DNA of 36,100 nucleotides from assembly GCA_021162205.1 (NCBI GenBank), contig JAGGZE010000049.1, forward strand, positions 1 to 36,100, given 5' to 3'. The first letter of the stretch is position 1. Each line of letters opens with the position of its first letter. The notes beneath the pieces are model-generated. The model ran no database searches and had not been told where the DNA came from. It saw only the letters and a program-made list of their open reading frames with translations. A program made the translations under genes and the position numbers. This document shows, one piece after another, positions 24,021 to 32,800 of the stretch. Source of the DNA: a bacterium. GTDB lineage: Bacteria > UBP14 > UBA6098 > B30-G16.

Positions 24021-24796
24021 TATATACCGCCAAATCGCCGTTCCCGTGAGCCGTAATCGAGAATAGCTTTGCATAACTCGATTTCATCGAAATCGGGCCA
24101 ATATTTCTCGGTGAAATACAATTCGGTGTAAGCTGTCTGCCATAGTAAAAAATTTGAAATTCTTAGTTCGCCGCTCGTTCTAATTAAAAGTTCGGGGTCT
24201 GGTAAATCGTGATTGTAAAGAAACTTTTCAAATAACTGTTCATCTATGCTTCGGGATGATATTTCACCACTTTTAACTTTTTTAGCGATATTTTGCACAG
24301 CATCGATAATTTCCGCTCTACCACCGTAATTCAATGCAAGATTCAAAATCAATTTCCCACCATCTTTGGTCTTCTTCATAGCGAGTGATAAAGCTTTTCG
24401 TTGAGCAAACGGCAATTGCGAAAAACGCCCTGAAACTCGCAACTGCACGCCATTTCCGATAAGTTCATCGAGCTCGCTAAGAGTAGTATCGCTTAATAGA
24501 TTCATAAGCATTTTGACTTCACTTTTAGGTCTTCCCCAATTCTCTGTGGAAAAAGTGTAAAGTGTTAAAATTTTGACATCGACCTGCGGTGCAAACCTGA
24601 CGATTCTTTTAACCGATGCAACTCCTGCACGATGTCCCTCGGTTCTATTAAGATTTCGCTGTTTTGCCCATCTGCCGTTGCCATCCATAATGAGCGCGAT
24701 ATGATGGGGAATTCGCTTTGCCGGAAGCTGTTTTATCTGTTCGACTAATTCTTGTAATATCTTATTGGATTGGTCTTTTTCTCGATTTTTCAACAT
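24020..24796 (-). CDS. uppS: Undecaprenyl diphosphate synthase
   Basis: UppS builds the C55 lipid carrier for peptidoglycan by adding isopentenyl units in cis. I choose the ATG at 24796 (258 residues, the family length); the longer reading to 24892 adds a lysine-rich stretch without a Shine-Dalgarno. Motifs are IALIMDGNGRWA with the catalytic Asp38, HRAG, YTFSTENWGRP, and the final RTSGELRISNFLLWQTAYTELYF. The start overlaps the end of the diguanylate cyclase gene by 35 bases and the stop touches the methyltransferase start. An operon with a cyclic-di-GMP enzyme is unusual; uppS more often precedes cdsA. Confidence 0.93.
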   Translation of the reverse strand: MLKNREKDQSNKILQELVEQIKQLPAKRIPHHIALIMDGNGRWAKQRNLNRTEGHRAGVASVKRIVRFAPQVDVKILTLYTFSTENWGRPKSEVKMLMNLLSDTTLSELDELIGNGVQLRVSGRFSQLPFAQRKALSLAMKKTKDGGKLILNLALNYGGRAEIIDAVQNIAKKVKSGEISSRSIDEQLFEKFLYNHDLPDPELLIRTSGELRISNFLLWQTAYTELYFTEKYWPDFDEIELCKAILDYGSRERRFGGI

Positions 24797-27029
24797 TTTT
24801 TTTAGTCTTTCTTTTGGTTCGAGTTTTTTCTTTTTTATCGGCAAGACAGGTTCTATTTCGACCTTCGGATTTCGCTTTATAGAGCAATTCATCGGCAGAT
24901 TTCAAAAGTTTATTAGCCGTTTCACCATCATCGGGAGAAACAGATATTCCCAAAGATACGGTAACTTTTTTCAAAAGTTTTTGCTGGCTTGCAGATTCGA
25001 ATTCTTTACGAATTCGTTCGGCGATTTCAAATGCTTCGTCGCTCGAAACCTCGGGCAGAATTATCGTAAATTCTTCTCCGCCATACCTTGCGGGAACATC
25101 GACTTCATTTCTTATATTCGATTCGATAATTTCTGCAAAAAGCTGAAGCACCTTATCCCCCTGTTGATGTCCGTATGTATCATTGTATGATTTGAAAAAA
25201 TCGAGGTCGGCGAAAATCAGTGCGGTAGAATGCCCTAATCTCTTCGAACGCTTAACTTCCCGCGATAGCATATCGGAAAATGCACGGTAGTTATAAAGAT
25301 TCGTTAAACCATCTGTCGTTGCAAGCGATTCGAGTTTTTCATACAGCATCGAATTTTTAATCGCAATCGATATTTGAGTTGCGAGTAGTTTGAGAATTTG
25401 CTCATCGGATTCAGAAAAGGCATCAAGTTTTTCGCTTTCCACATCGAGCACACCGAGTATTTCTCCACGATGTTCGATTGGAACCGCTAATTCCGAACGA
25501 GCACCTGCAAAACCTGAAATATATAATGGAAATTTTGTAACATCGGGAACATACACAGATTTTTTAGTCGATGCCACAAGTCCGATTACACCCTCTGAAC
25601 CGATTTTTAGCTTAAATTCATCGACCTTTTGGTCTATCAAGCCGGCAAATGCCTTAAGAACAAGATATTCCTTATTATCCGTAAGGAAAAGCGCTGCACT
25701 GGTATAATTGAAAGTGGTTCGAAGAATATCCATAAATTTTCTATACAATCTCGATGGTTCGAGAATCGAATTTATAATCGAACTTACATTAAAAAGTGTT
25801 CGCCGAACACGCAGTTCTTCCTTCATCGAACGACGAGCATCGAGATTCCCAAATGCCGATGCAATCTGGTTCGTAAGAGTTCTCACAAATCGGCGGTCTT
25901 CCTCGTCGAATGCAGAAATCTGCTCGGATTCGATTACAAAGACACCCAGCACTCTATCGTGTTTCCTGATTGGAACAGCCATCACAGAACGAGCCTTATA
26001 ATGGAATGTGAAATATTTGTTCTTTTTTTCCTTCACATCATCGATGATTTTGTATTGTCCCGATGCAGCAACTTTGCCAATAATTCCACCTTCTCTGCCG
26101 ATTTTATATCTTAATCCCGTAAAACGAATATCCTCGAGACCACTTTGGGACATCATATAAAGCGTTTCGGTAAATGAATCGGTGAGTAATACGCCGGTCC
26201 AAAGTAAATTAAACCGCTCTCTTATATTCGAGCAGATTTTATCTAAAAACAATTTCTCATCTTCGATAGTCGAGGCTTTTGAACTTATATTGTATAGAAA
26301 TTCCATTTGAGTGAGGCGGCGTTCGGTTCTCTGATAAATTCTCGCTTCTTCGATTGCTTGCGAGGATTGTGCAGCAAGAATTTCCAATGCTATCAAAACA
26401 TTTCTATCGGGAAATTTCCCGAGTGGAGGTTTATCGACAGAAATAATCCCGAGTAATGAACCATCGTGAGCAGTCAATGGAACAAAAAGAGCATCTTGAG
26501 GATTCCACTCTGTTTTTTCATCCCAATGTGCGATATATGAATTGTCATCGGTAGTCTGCGCTTCATTGTGCCACCATCGCACAAGATATGAATGACTAAC
26601 CTTAAATTTATCCTGCATTATTTTTTTATAATGTTCTAATGAAACAGGTTGATTTACAAGTTTTTGATAGTCCTTTTCGGGAATACCTATTTGCGCAACT
26701 CGTTGAAAAATATCGGATTGAGCAGAACGCATACTCAATAAAACCACTTCGAAACCGAGTTTTTTATTGATAATATCGACAACACGATTATAAATTTCGA
26801 CCGAACCGAGATTCCCTGAAATAGCTTTAATCATTTCAAGGATGGAAACGAGATTATCCGATGGTTTAGACCATCGGGAAAGTTCCAAAAATTGTTTAGA
26901 AATTTCCTTTTGCCTTTCGACTAAAAATGGCTCGAGCTTTTCCCAAGCAGCAATGTGTTCGGGTTCACCGCGAAGCTCGATTAGTTTCCTTATATGCTCG
27001 AAAATATTTTTATTATACTTTTTTGCCAT
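24762..27029 (-). CDS. Diguanylate cyclase with three GAF domains
   Basis: The 755-residue protein has an N-terminal helical stretch, three GAF sensor domains (about 65-230, 245-400 and 410-555) and a GGDEF domain (about 570-725) with the active motif GGEEF at 650-654, so it should make cyclic di-GMP from GTP. The inhibitory RxxD site expected just before GGEEF reads NEVD, with an arginine displaced by one, so product inhibition may be lost. No membrane helices are seen. The tail is very basic, about 25 residues of Lys and Arg, and overlaps uppS. The start overlaps the stop of a 53-residue membrane protein gene (TAATG). Confidence 0.88.
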   Translation of the reverse strand: MAKKYNKNIFEHIRKLIELRGEPEHIAAWEKLEPFLVERQKEISKQFLELSRWSKPSDNLVSILEMIKAISGNLGSVEIYNRVVDIINKKLGFEVVLLSMRSAQSDIFQRVAQIGIPEKDYQKLVNQPVSLEHYKKIMQDKFKVSHSYLVRWWHNEAQTTDDNSYIAHWDEKTEWNPQDALFVPLTAHDGSLLGIISVDKPPLGKFPDRNVLIALEILAAQSSQAIEEARIYQRTERRLTQMEFLYNISSKASTIEDEKLFLDKICSNIRERFNLLWTGVLLTDSFTETLYMMSQSGLEDIRFTGLRYKIGREGGIIGKVAASGQYKIIDDVKEKKNKYFTFHYKARSVMAVPIRKHDRVLGVFVIESEQISAFDEEDRRFVRTLTNQIASAFGNLDARRSMKEELRVRRTLFNVSSIINSILEPSRLYRKFMDILRTTFNYTSAALFLTDNKEYLVLKAFAGLIDQKVDEFKLKIGSEGVIGLVASTKKSVYVPDVTKFPLYISGFAGARSELAVPIEHRGEILGVLDVESEKLDAFSESDEQILKLLATQISIAIKNSMLYEKLESLATTDGLTNLYNYRAFSDMLSREVKRSKRLGHSTALIFADLDFFKSYNDTYGHQQGDKVLQLFAEIIESNIRNEVDVPARYGGEEFTIILPEVSSDEAFEIAERIRKEFESASQQKLLKKVTVSLGISVSPDDGETANKLLKSADELLYKAKSEGRNRTCLADKKEKTRTKRKTKKNVEKSRKRPIQ

Positions 27030-27190
27030 TATTCTTTCTTGTTTTTAATGTATTCGACATACAAAAGTCCCATCGCAACGAGCAATATCACTACCGCGTG
27101 GTTGATGAAAAAATCTACCGTAGTATCGGCAAATTCGCCAGATATAAGCGATAGCGAAATTATAATCAATATAATAGCCCAAATAATCAT
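27029..27190 (-). CDS. Small two-helix membrane protein (53 residues) coupled to the diguanylate cyclase
   Basis: Reading the minus strand from ATG at 27190 gives 53 codons ending in a TAA that shares a base with the cyclase ATG (TAATG). Helix one is about residues 2-17 (IIWAIILIIISLSLIS), a short loop GEFADTTVDF follows, helix two is about 29-45 (HAVVILLVAMGLLYV), and the end is charged (KNKKE). I recognise no family. The tight junction, plausible hairpin topology and lack of any other function for this stretch argue it is a real gene. It might anchor or inform the soluble cyclase, which is speculation. Confidence 0.6.
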   Translation of the reverse strand: MIIWAIILIIISLSLISGEFADTTVDFFINHAVVILLVAMGLLYVEYIKNKKE

Positions 27191-27228
27191 AAATAGATTA
27201 TGGAACAATTTTTTGAAAAGTCAAGTTT

Positions 27229-29514
27229 TTAGCGGATTAAAATGAGTTTTTTATTTAAAATATTATTATTTCCACAATCGACTTTCAAAAGATATACTCC
27301 GCTGGGAATGGAGTTGTCGGGTTTCCAGATGTAAACCCCCCGAGCCAATGCTGAAGCATCGCCTCTGTCCTCTTTATTAAGGGGGACAAATGAGTCCCGA
27401 CTTTGTCGGGACGAATAGGGGGTTATAATATTCCCTCGCAAATCGTATATCTCGATTGTGGGAGAGGTCTCCTGACCTCGATAATCGACATCGGGAGATG
27501 CCTCCCACATTATCCTGCACGATGAATTAAACGGATTCGGATATGCATCGATACCTATTTGCTGCGGCAATTTATTTTCGGCGATACTCACAGAACTTCC
27601 AGGAGCGACTACCGATATATTATCGATATACCAGCCGACATCGGTGTTTTGGTTGCTCGAACCGAAATCCCAAAATATAGAAATCGCTTGCCCGCAATAA
27701 TCGTCGAGTGGTATTACGATTTTATGCCAAGGTGTTCCCGGTTCATTGTCGGCGAATATAGAATCAGCGGTATTCATAAGCCAATTGTATTCACTCGAAA
27801 CGAATCTGTATCCCCAATATGGTGAGATAGCGACAGTATCTGTCGATGTAGCGATTTTAATTTGTCCACCATCATGCGCGACAGTATCGCTGCTCGACCA
27901 ATTCACCGATTGAAACCTATACCATTCATCGAACACGAGCGATGCTTTGGTATAAGCCGATAAATCGACATTCAGCATCAATCTCGACTGCGATGAATCG
28001 TTGTAATTGTTAGTCAGCACAGTTCCCCATAATTTTGTTCCGCTTGGAACATATTCGGGGAAATTATTGCCAGTTGTCGGTTCGCCCCATTGCCAGTCCT
28101 GATAATATGTGAAACTTTGAGTTGTCAATCCGCCATCGTCGGACTCGAAATCGGAATAGTATATCGTATCCGCTCGCACAAGCTGAATGTTAATGAAGAC
28201 CGAAGATGTATCGGTCGGCAAAGTTATTCCAGTGATTCTTTTCGAATAATAGCCATCTGCAATAACTGTTAATGAATATGTTCCCGCTAAAAGTTCTCGG
28301 TGGAAATCGCCGAGAGCGGGGTCGGTATTTGCCCAGCGGTCGATTTGGTCGAACCAGATTTCAGCATCTAATGGCTGACCTGTGATAGAATCCTCGACTA
28401 TGCCGTGAATTCCTGTCATCGCAAGTTCGACTATCCTCAACATCGATTGATAATTCTCGTTCCAGATTCGCGGCAATTCTGTATCCGATGGCCACTTAAC
28501 ATTGTTTAACTCGACTGTGATATGCAATGCATCGAATGTGTGATAGTGCCAATCCTGCATCGAGCCGTTCACCTCATACCAATCGTAGCCATTCGTGATA
28601 CCATCGGGGAAACTCGGAGATGAATACATCGCAGAATTTAGAATCGAATAATCGGTCGAGCGTCGAATATAAAGGTCATCATCGGGGGCACGAACGATAT
28701 CGAAATCCCAGGGATAATTCGCAACCAAAGCTCCTGTGTGAAAATTTATCGTGAACGATGGTCTCCGTTGCGAAAGAAAATCCATCATAGCTTGAGTTTC
28801 TGGCGCGAATGTGTATGTTGCATCGTTTCCGATTGTGCCATCGGGAACGGGAAAATTTCTGTTCAAATCGACTCCATCGACATTGTATCGTTGAGTGTGA
28901 GTATTGCCATCGGGGTTCATCATCGGAACGACCCACAAATCGAGCGAATCGACAATTCTTGTCAATCTCGGCTCTGTTCCATATTTTTGTGTCAGCGAAT
29001 CGCAAAACCACATCAAAAGTTCCGTGCCGACTGGTTCATCGCCGTGCATAGTCGAAATATAGACAAATTCGGGTTCGATTTCCTCGTCATCGGGATTGTC
29101 TGTGATGTGAATAACCCAAAGCCATCGACCCTCGACAGATGGTCCGAGACTGTCGATACCGACTATCGAAGGATATGTCGCCGCGAGATTGTGAACCCAA
29201 TCCGTAAGTTGCGAATAATTGTGATACATCACATCGTCGGGGTGAGTGATGGCATATCGAGCATTTATCGCGGATGTATCTACCAATCGAACTGGATTGT
29301 ATCCGAGCAAATTCAATTCGCCATAGCTATCATCCGAGACATAAACTTTAACCATTCCCGTTTTCGGGTCGAAATCCTCGATATATTCGACAATTTTTTG
29401 AATCTGTTCGAGCTGTCCGCGGCTATCGATATAGAATTTCACAGGGAATTCGCTCTGTGACTGTGCGAGAATTATTGTCCCGAAAACGAGTATCGAAAAT
29501 AATGACTTTTTCAT
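27229..29514 (-). CDS. Secreted M14 zinc carboxypeptidase with C-terminal sorting-type tail
   Basis: The ATG at 29514 is preceded by AAGGA and starts a signal peptide (about 1-20); the upstream in-frame codon is unlikely. The 761-residue protein has an M14 domain (about 90-370): zinc ligands HGDE (His157, Glu160) and NFHTGA (His259), the DLNRNFP substrate motif and the catalytic Glu335 in ITVELNN. A carboxypeptidase-regulatory-like domain follows (GIHGIVEDSITGQPLDAEIW), then a MAM or jellyroll-like region with repeated YYSDFES and WYIDNISV, and a tail beginning AYPNPFNSSC that resembles Por-type or FlgD-like sorting domains. The tail carries two in-frame palindromic insertions at about 669-686 and 697-727. 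It faces away from the next giant gene. Confidence 0.88.
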   Translation of the reverse strand: MKKSLFSILVFGTIILAQSQSEFPVKFYIDSRGQLEQIQKIVEYIEDFDPKTGMVKVYVSDDSYGELNLLGYNPVRLVDTSAINARYAITHPDDVMYHNYSQLTDWVHNLAATYPSIVGIDSLGPSVEGRWLWVIHITDNPDDEEIEPEFVYISTMHGDEPVGTELLMWFCDSLTQKYGTEPRLTRIVDSLDLWVVPMMNPDGNTHTQRYNVDGVDLNRNFPVPDGTIGNDATYTFAPETQAMMDFLSQRRPSFTINFHTGALVANYPWDFDIVRAPDDDLYIRRSTDYSILNSAMYSSPSFPDGITNGYDWYEVNGSMQDWHYHTFDALHITVELNNVKWPSDTELPRIWNENYQSMLRIVELAMTGIHGIVEDSITGQPLDAEIWFDQIDRWANTDPALGDFHRELLAGTYSLTVIADGYYSKRITGITLPTDTSSVFINIQLVRADTIYYSDFESDDGGLTTQSFTYYQDWQWGEPTTGNNFPEYVPSGTKLWGTVLTNNYNDSSQSRLMLNVDLSAYTKASLVFDEWYRFQSVNWSSSDTVAHDGGQIKIATSTDTVAISPYWGYRFVSSEYNWLMNTADSIFADNEPGTPWHKIVIPLDDYCGQAISIFWDFGSSNQNTDVGWYIDNISVVAPGSSVSIAENKLPQQIGIDAYPNPFNSSCRIMWEASPDVDYRGQETSPTIEIYDLRGNIITPYSSRQSRDSFVPLNKEDRGDASALARGVYIWKPDNSIPSGVYLLKVDCGNNNILNKKLILIR
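27334..27424 (-). repeat. 91-bp nested three-hairpin palindrome inside the M14 tail
   Basis: Outer arms AACCCCC (27334-27340) and GGGGGTT (27418-27424) enclose ATGCT-ga-AGCAT (27348-27359), TGTCC with GGACA (27366-27388) and GTCCCGAC-ttt-GTCGGGAC (27394-27412). The last stem also occurs at 14922-14939. All of it is read through, adding about 30 residues between the tail strands EIYDLRGNII and GVYIWKPD. Confidence 0.8.
27458..27508 (-). repeat. Second nested palindrome in the M14 tail
   Basis: Outer arms GTGGGAG (27458-27464) and CTCCCAC (27502-27508) enclose GAGGTC-tcct-GACCTC (27464-27479) and GGGAG-atgc-CTCCC (27493-27506), the latter overlapping the right arm. It encodes residues about 669-686 (EASPDVDYRGQETSP) just before the conserved IEIYDLRGN. 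Confidence 0.7.
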
Positions 29515-29599
29515 TAGAATTATCCTTCGATTAAATTTTATATAAGTATTTTGCAAATATGTAGATTATAATTGAAATGTCGAGAAAAATATTTTATGT

Positions 29600-29830
29600 G
29601 TTGCACCTTTTAGGTGTTTTTATTGTGCAACTTCCCTGATTGCAAAGCAATCATTCCTTGTTGCACGAAGAGAACACCCGAAGGGTGAGACCTTCGGTTC
29701 TTTTTAAATGGTTGAAATGTTATTTGACTAATCAGGCGTTGCAGGGAATGTCCCGACTTATCGGGACAGGAACGCAACGCACTAAAAACAGGCGAAGCCT
29801 GCCCGAAGGGTGCAGGCGAAGGGTGAAAAA
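29600..29830. repeat. Two composite palindromic elements (E7, E8) in the divergent intergenic region
   Basis: E7 (29600-29666): CACCT-ttt-AGGTG (29604-29616) plus TTTTT, arms GTGCAAC (29625-29631) and GTTGCAC (29660-29666), inner ATTGC-aaa-GCAAT. It is nearly identical to E1. A hairpin CCGAAGG/CCTTCGG (29678-29697) with T5 follows. E8 (29736-29830), inverted: arms GCGTTGC (29736-29742) and GCAACGC (29774-29780), inner TCCCGA-ctta-TCGGGA (29751-29766), then AAAAA and CAGGC-gaa-GCCTG (29789-29801). The region 29515-29899 has no gene and must also hold two diverging promoters. Confidence 0.75.
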
Positions 29831-29899
29831 TGTCTTGCTTATGCCATAGAAAATGATATATTGTATTTTAGGTAATTATAATATAAGAGGCGTAGAGAA

Positions 29900-32800
29900 T
29901 TGAAAAAATTAGGGAAACTAATACTAATTATTGCTGTTTTCAGTGGTTTTGTATATGGGCAGAATATTGTCTATTTTCTTGCCGAACCTTCTATCGATGG
30001 TATTATCGCTTGCGATGACCAGCCGATGACAATGTCTATTATTCCCGCTGGCGATGATAGTATTAAAATACTTATTGTCGAACCATCCGACGATTTCGGT
30101 GAAAGTCCTACTGGCGATAATCCTGCCGATTGGCGAAGATTTGCCGATACTATCGCAACACTCGGTTTTTTCGTCGATATTGTCGATTCATCCGCCGATT
30201 TATCGGTTTTGCTGCCCGACTATGATGCGATGATTTTGTATGGTCATCCTGGAAGAGAATTATCAGCAGCCGAAATAATTGCAATCCAAACATTTTTGTC
30301 GAATGGCGGCGGAGTGCTTTCCGTGATTCGTGCATCGGCAGGCGATATCGGCGAACTCGATGTCCACAATCCTATACTATCACTTGTCGGGATGAATTAT
30401 TCTTCGCCGAGAACTACTATAATCGATACTCTCGAAATCTCGGGAACGCATCCGATTCTTACAGGAATTCGGCAGATTACGACATATAAACCGATGCCGA
30501 TTTTTGCATCGTCGATTCAGCAGGTGATTATGACCGATGAGAGCGATTGTATTGTTGCTGCGGATTCATCGTTTGGTGGAAGACTTGTCGCCTGTGGTGA
30601 GGAACATATTTTCCACAATGGACCACTCGTTTTCGATGGAATACCTGTAGATTGGGATGCTGCCGGTAATAAAAAATTCACACTCGAAACTATATTCTGG
30701 TTGACATCTAAAAGAACTCATCCAGGATGTGGTCTCGATACTGCGGCATCGTTCATCGATATCGATGGTGTTATATATTATTTTTCCGCGCCTGAATTCG
30801 ATTGGGATGGGTCGAATCTTACATTCGCACCGGGAGCGGGATTCTGGACATCGGGCACACATAGTATTTCATATTCGATTTATGATTCCTGCGGTCATAA
30901 CGAAAATTATTCGTTTAATCTCGAATTCGATGTCGATGCTCCACGAGCGACACTAATCGACCCGCCGACAGGAATTTTAATCAGCAGCGGCGATACGGCG
31001 ATAGTATTCGTTCAGGATTATGAAACTGCGCTCGATACATCGGCGAGCTATATTGTAATCGATTTACTGGATACATTCTGGCTTGCGAGCTGTGCTTTTG
31101 AAAGTGGTTTCGGAGTAATTCCTTTATCGGGCTGGAGTGTCGGTCCGCATCAAATTTGTGTTCACGCAGAGGATTCACCCGATTATTGCTCACCGAATAT
31201 TTTAGATTCCTGTTTCACTATAACTATGGCAGAGGAAACATTGCGTGTCGATATAGTCGATGTCTGGGTAGAGGGATGCAGTCTTGTATATACCGAGGTT
31301 TGTGTCCGCAGTGGCGATAGATATGTTAAGGATTTGCATCTCGATAATTTTTCGTTTTACGAGAATGGTATCTCGGTGTTTCCACCATCTCTCGAATTAT
31401 TGAGTGCTTGCCCGACTGAAAGTATAGAGGTCGATATTGTTTTGCTATTCGATTTCTCGACGAGTATGAATGACGAAGTAACTATGTTCTTCGGTTCGAT
31501 ACCATCGTTTGTTTCGGCATTGGGTCCGATGAACTATCGAATCGTTGCAGTAGTGTTCAATGGCTGTCCCGAACAAATTTGGCCCGACGATGGTGTATGG
31601 TTAATCAATCGCACCACATTCGGAAGTCCTTTCTGCACTTATAATGCCTCGGCACCGGATTGGTGGGCAACAGATTTGACCGAATTCGATTGCATTTATA
31701 ATTCTGTCGTGAACGACCTTTACACCTGGCCTCCAGGGATGCGCGGTTCGGGTAATGAGGACCAATATGGAGCTATCGTTCGAGCGAATGAAAACCTCGA
31801 TTTTCGTCCCGATGCGTTGAAGGCATTTATACTTTTCACCGATGAGCGACCGATTGTCGATGACCCACCGTGTCCTCATGGATGGGGACCCGATGAAGCG
31901 AGTCTCGATTCGATTGTTCAATATTGTATCGACAACGATATTGTGATGTTGCCTGTTACTCCTAATGATGGGGAATTCATTTATAACTATTCCGAATCGC
32001 CGGAAAGAGCGTTTTACGAGGGTTATTACGACCTCGGTCCACGAACGAACGGAAATTGGTTCTATCTTTGGTCGGATGATTACGATAGTTTGGCTACTCA
32101 AATCGGCGTCTCGATTTCAAATCTGCCCTGCTGCTACCTTTTTAGATACAGAGAGGAACAATTTTGCAACGATTATAATTCTCTTGTGGTTAATGCTTTT
32201 CAGACGATTACTAATTTCGGTATGGATGATACAGTATATCAGCCACCGTGTCCCGGTAATGGTGAATTTTTCTATCCCGAACCTTGTGGCGGCATAACGA
32301 CTTGTGCATTTCAAGATATGTATCTCTATCTCGTTTCAGAGGATGAATATTTTTCGCCTATCGAATCCACTCTTGTTTTCGCCGTGAATCCAGTAGGATT
32401 TTATCGTCTATCCGATGTCGAGCTGACGATTAGCAACGATACTTTGCATTTTGTGCCATCGACAAGTTATAATAACGGCGATACGGTCTGTGGTGCACTC
32501 GTTGCTGGCTTCGATAGTATGGGCTGCCCGATATACAGCGATACCTGTTGTTTTATTGTGGACATCGAACCGCCATATTTCACAGAACTTTATCCGCCGC
32601 CGGATACTGTTATGGAAACAGTCGATTTCACAGCATCGCTTATGATATCCGATGATATTGCCGGTGTCAGATGGACAGATGTCGGCAACGATAATTTCGA
32701 GGTATTCATAAATGGTGTTTCCGTGCCATTTGTGGTATTCAGCGACCATCCATATATGAATATCGGTGGATTTCTTCCACATAATCACGATACGGTCGAG

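Noticed and set aside
24797-24892. Longer uppS start
   Set aside because: It has no Shine-Dalgarno, gives a protein longer than the family, and is a shadow of the basic tail of the diguanylate cyclase.
28738-29460. 240-codon plus-strand open frame
   Set aside because: It lies wholly antisense to the M14 carboxypeptidase gene, which has clear catalytic motifs; its translation is low-information and follows from avoidance of stops in the complementary strand.
29640-29849. 69-codon open frame before the giant gene
   Set aside because: It lies in two composite palindromic elements and has no Shine-Dalgarno or protein features.
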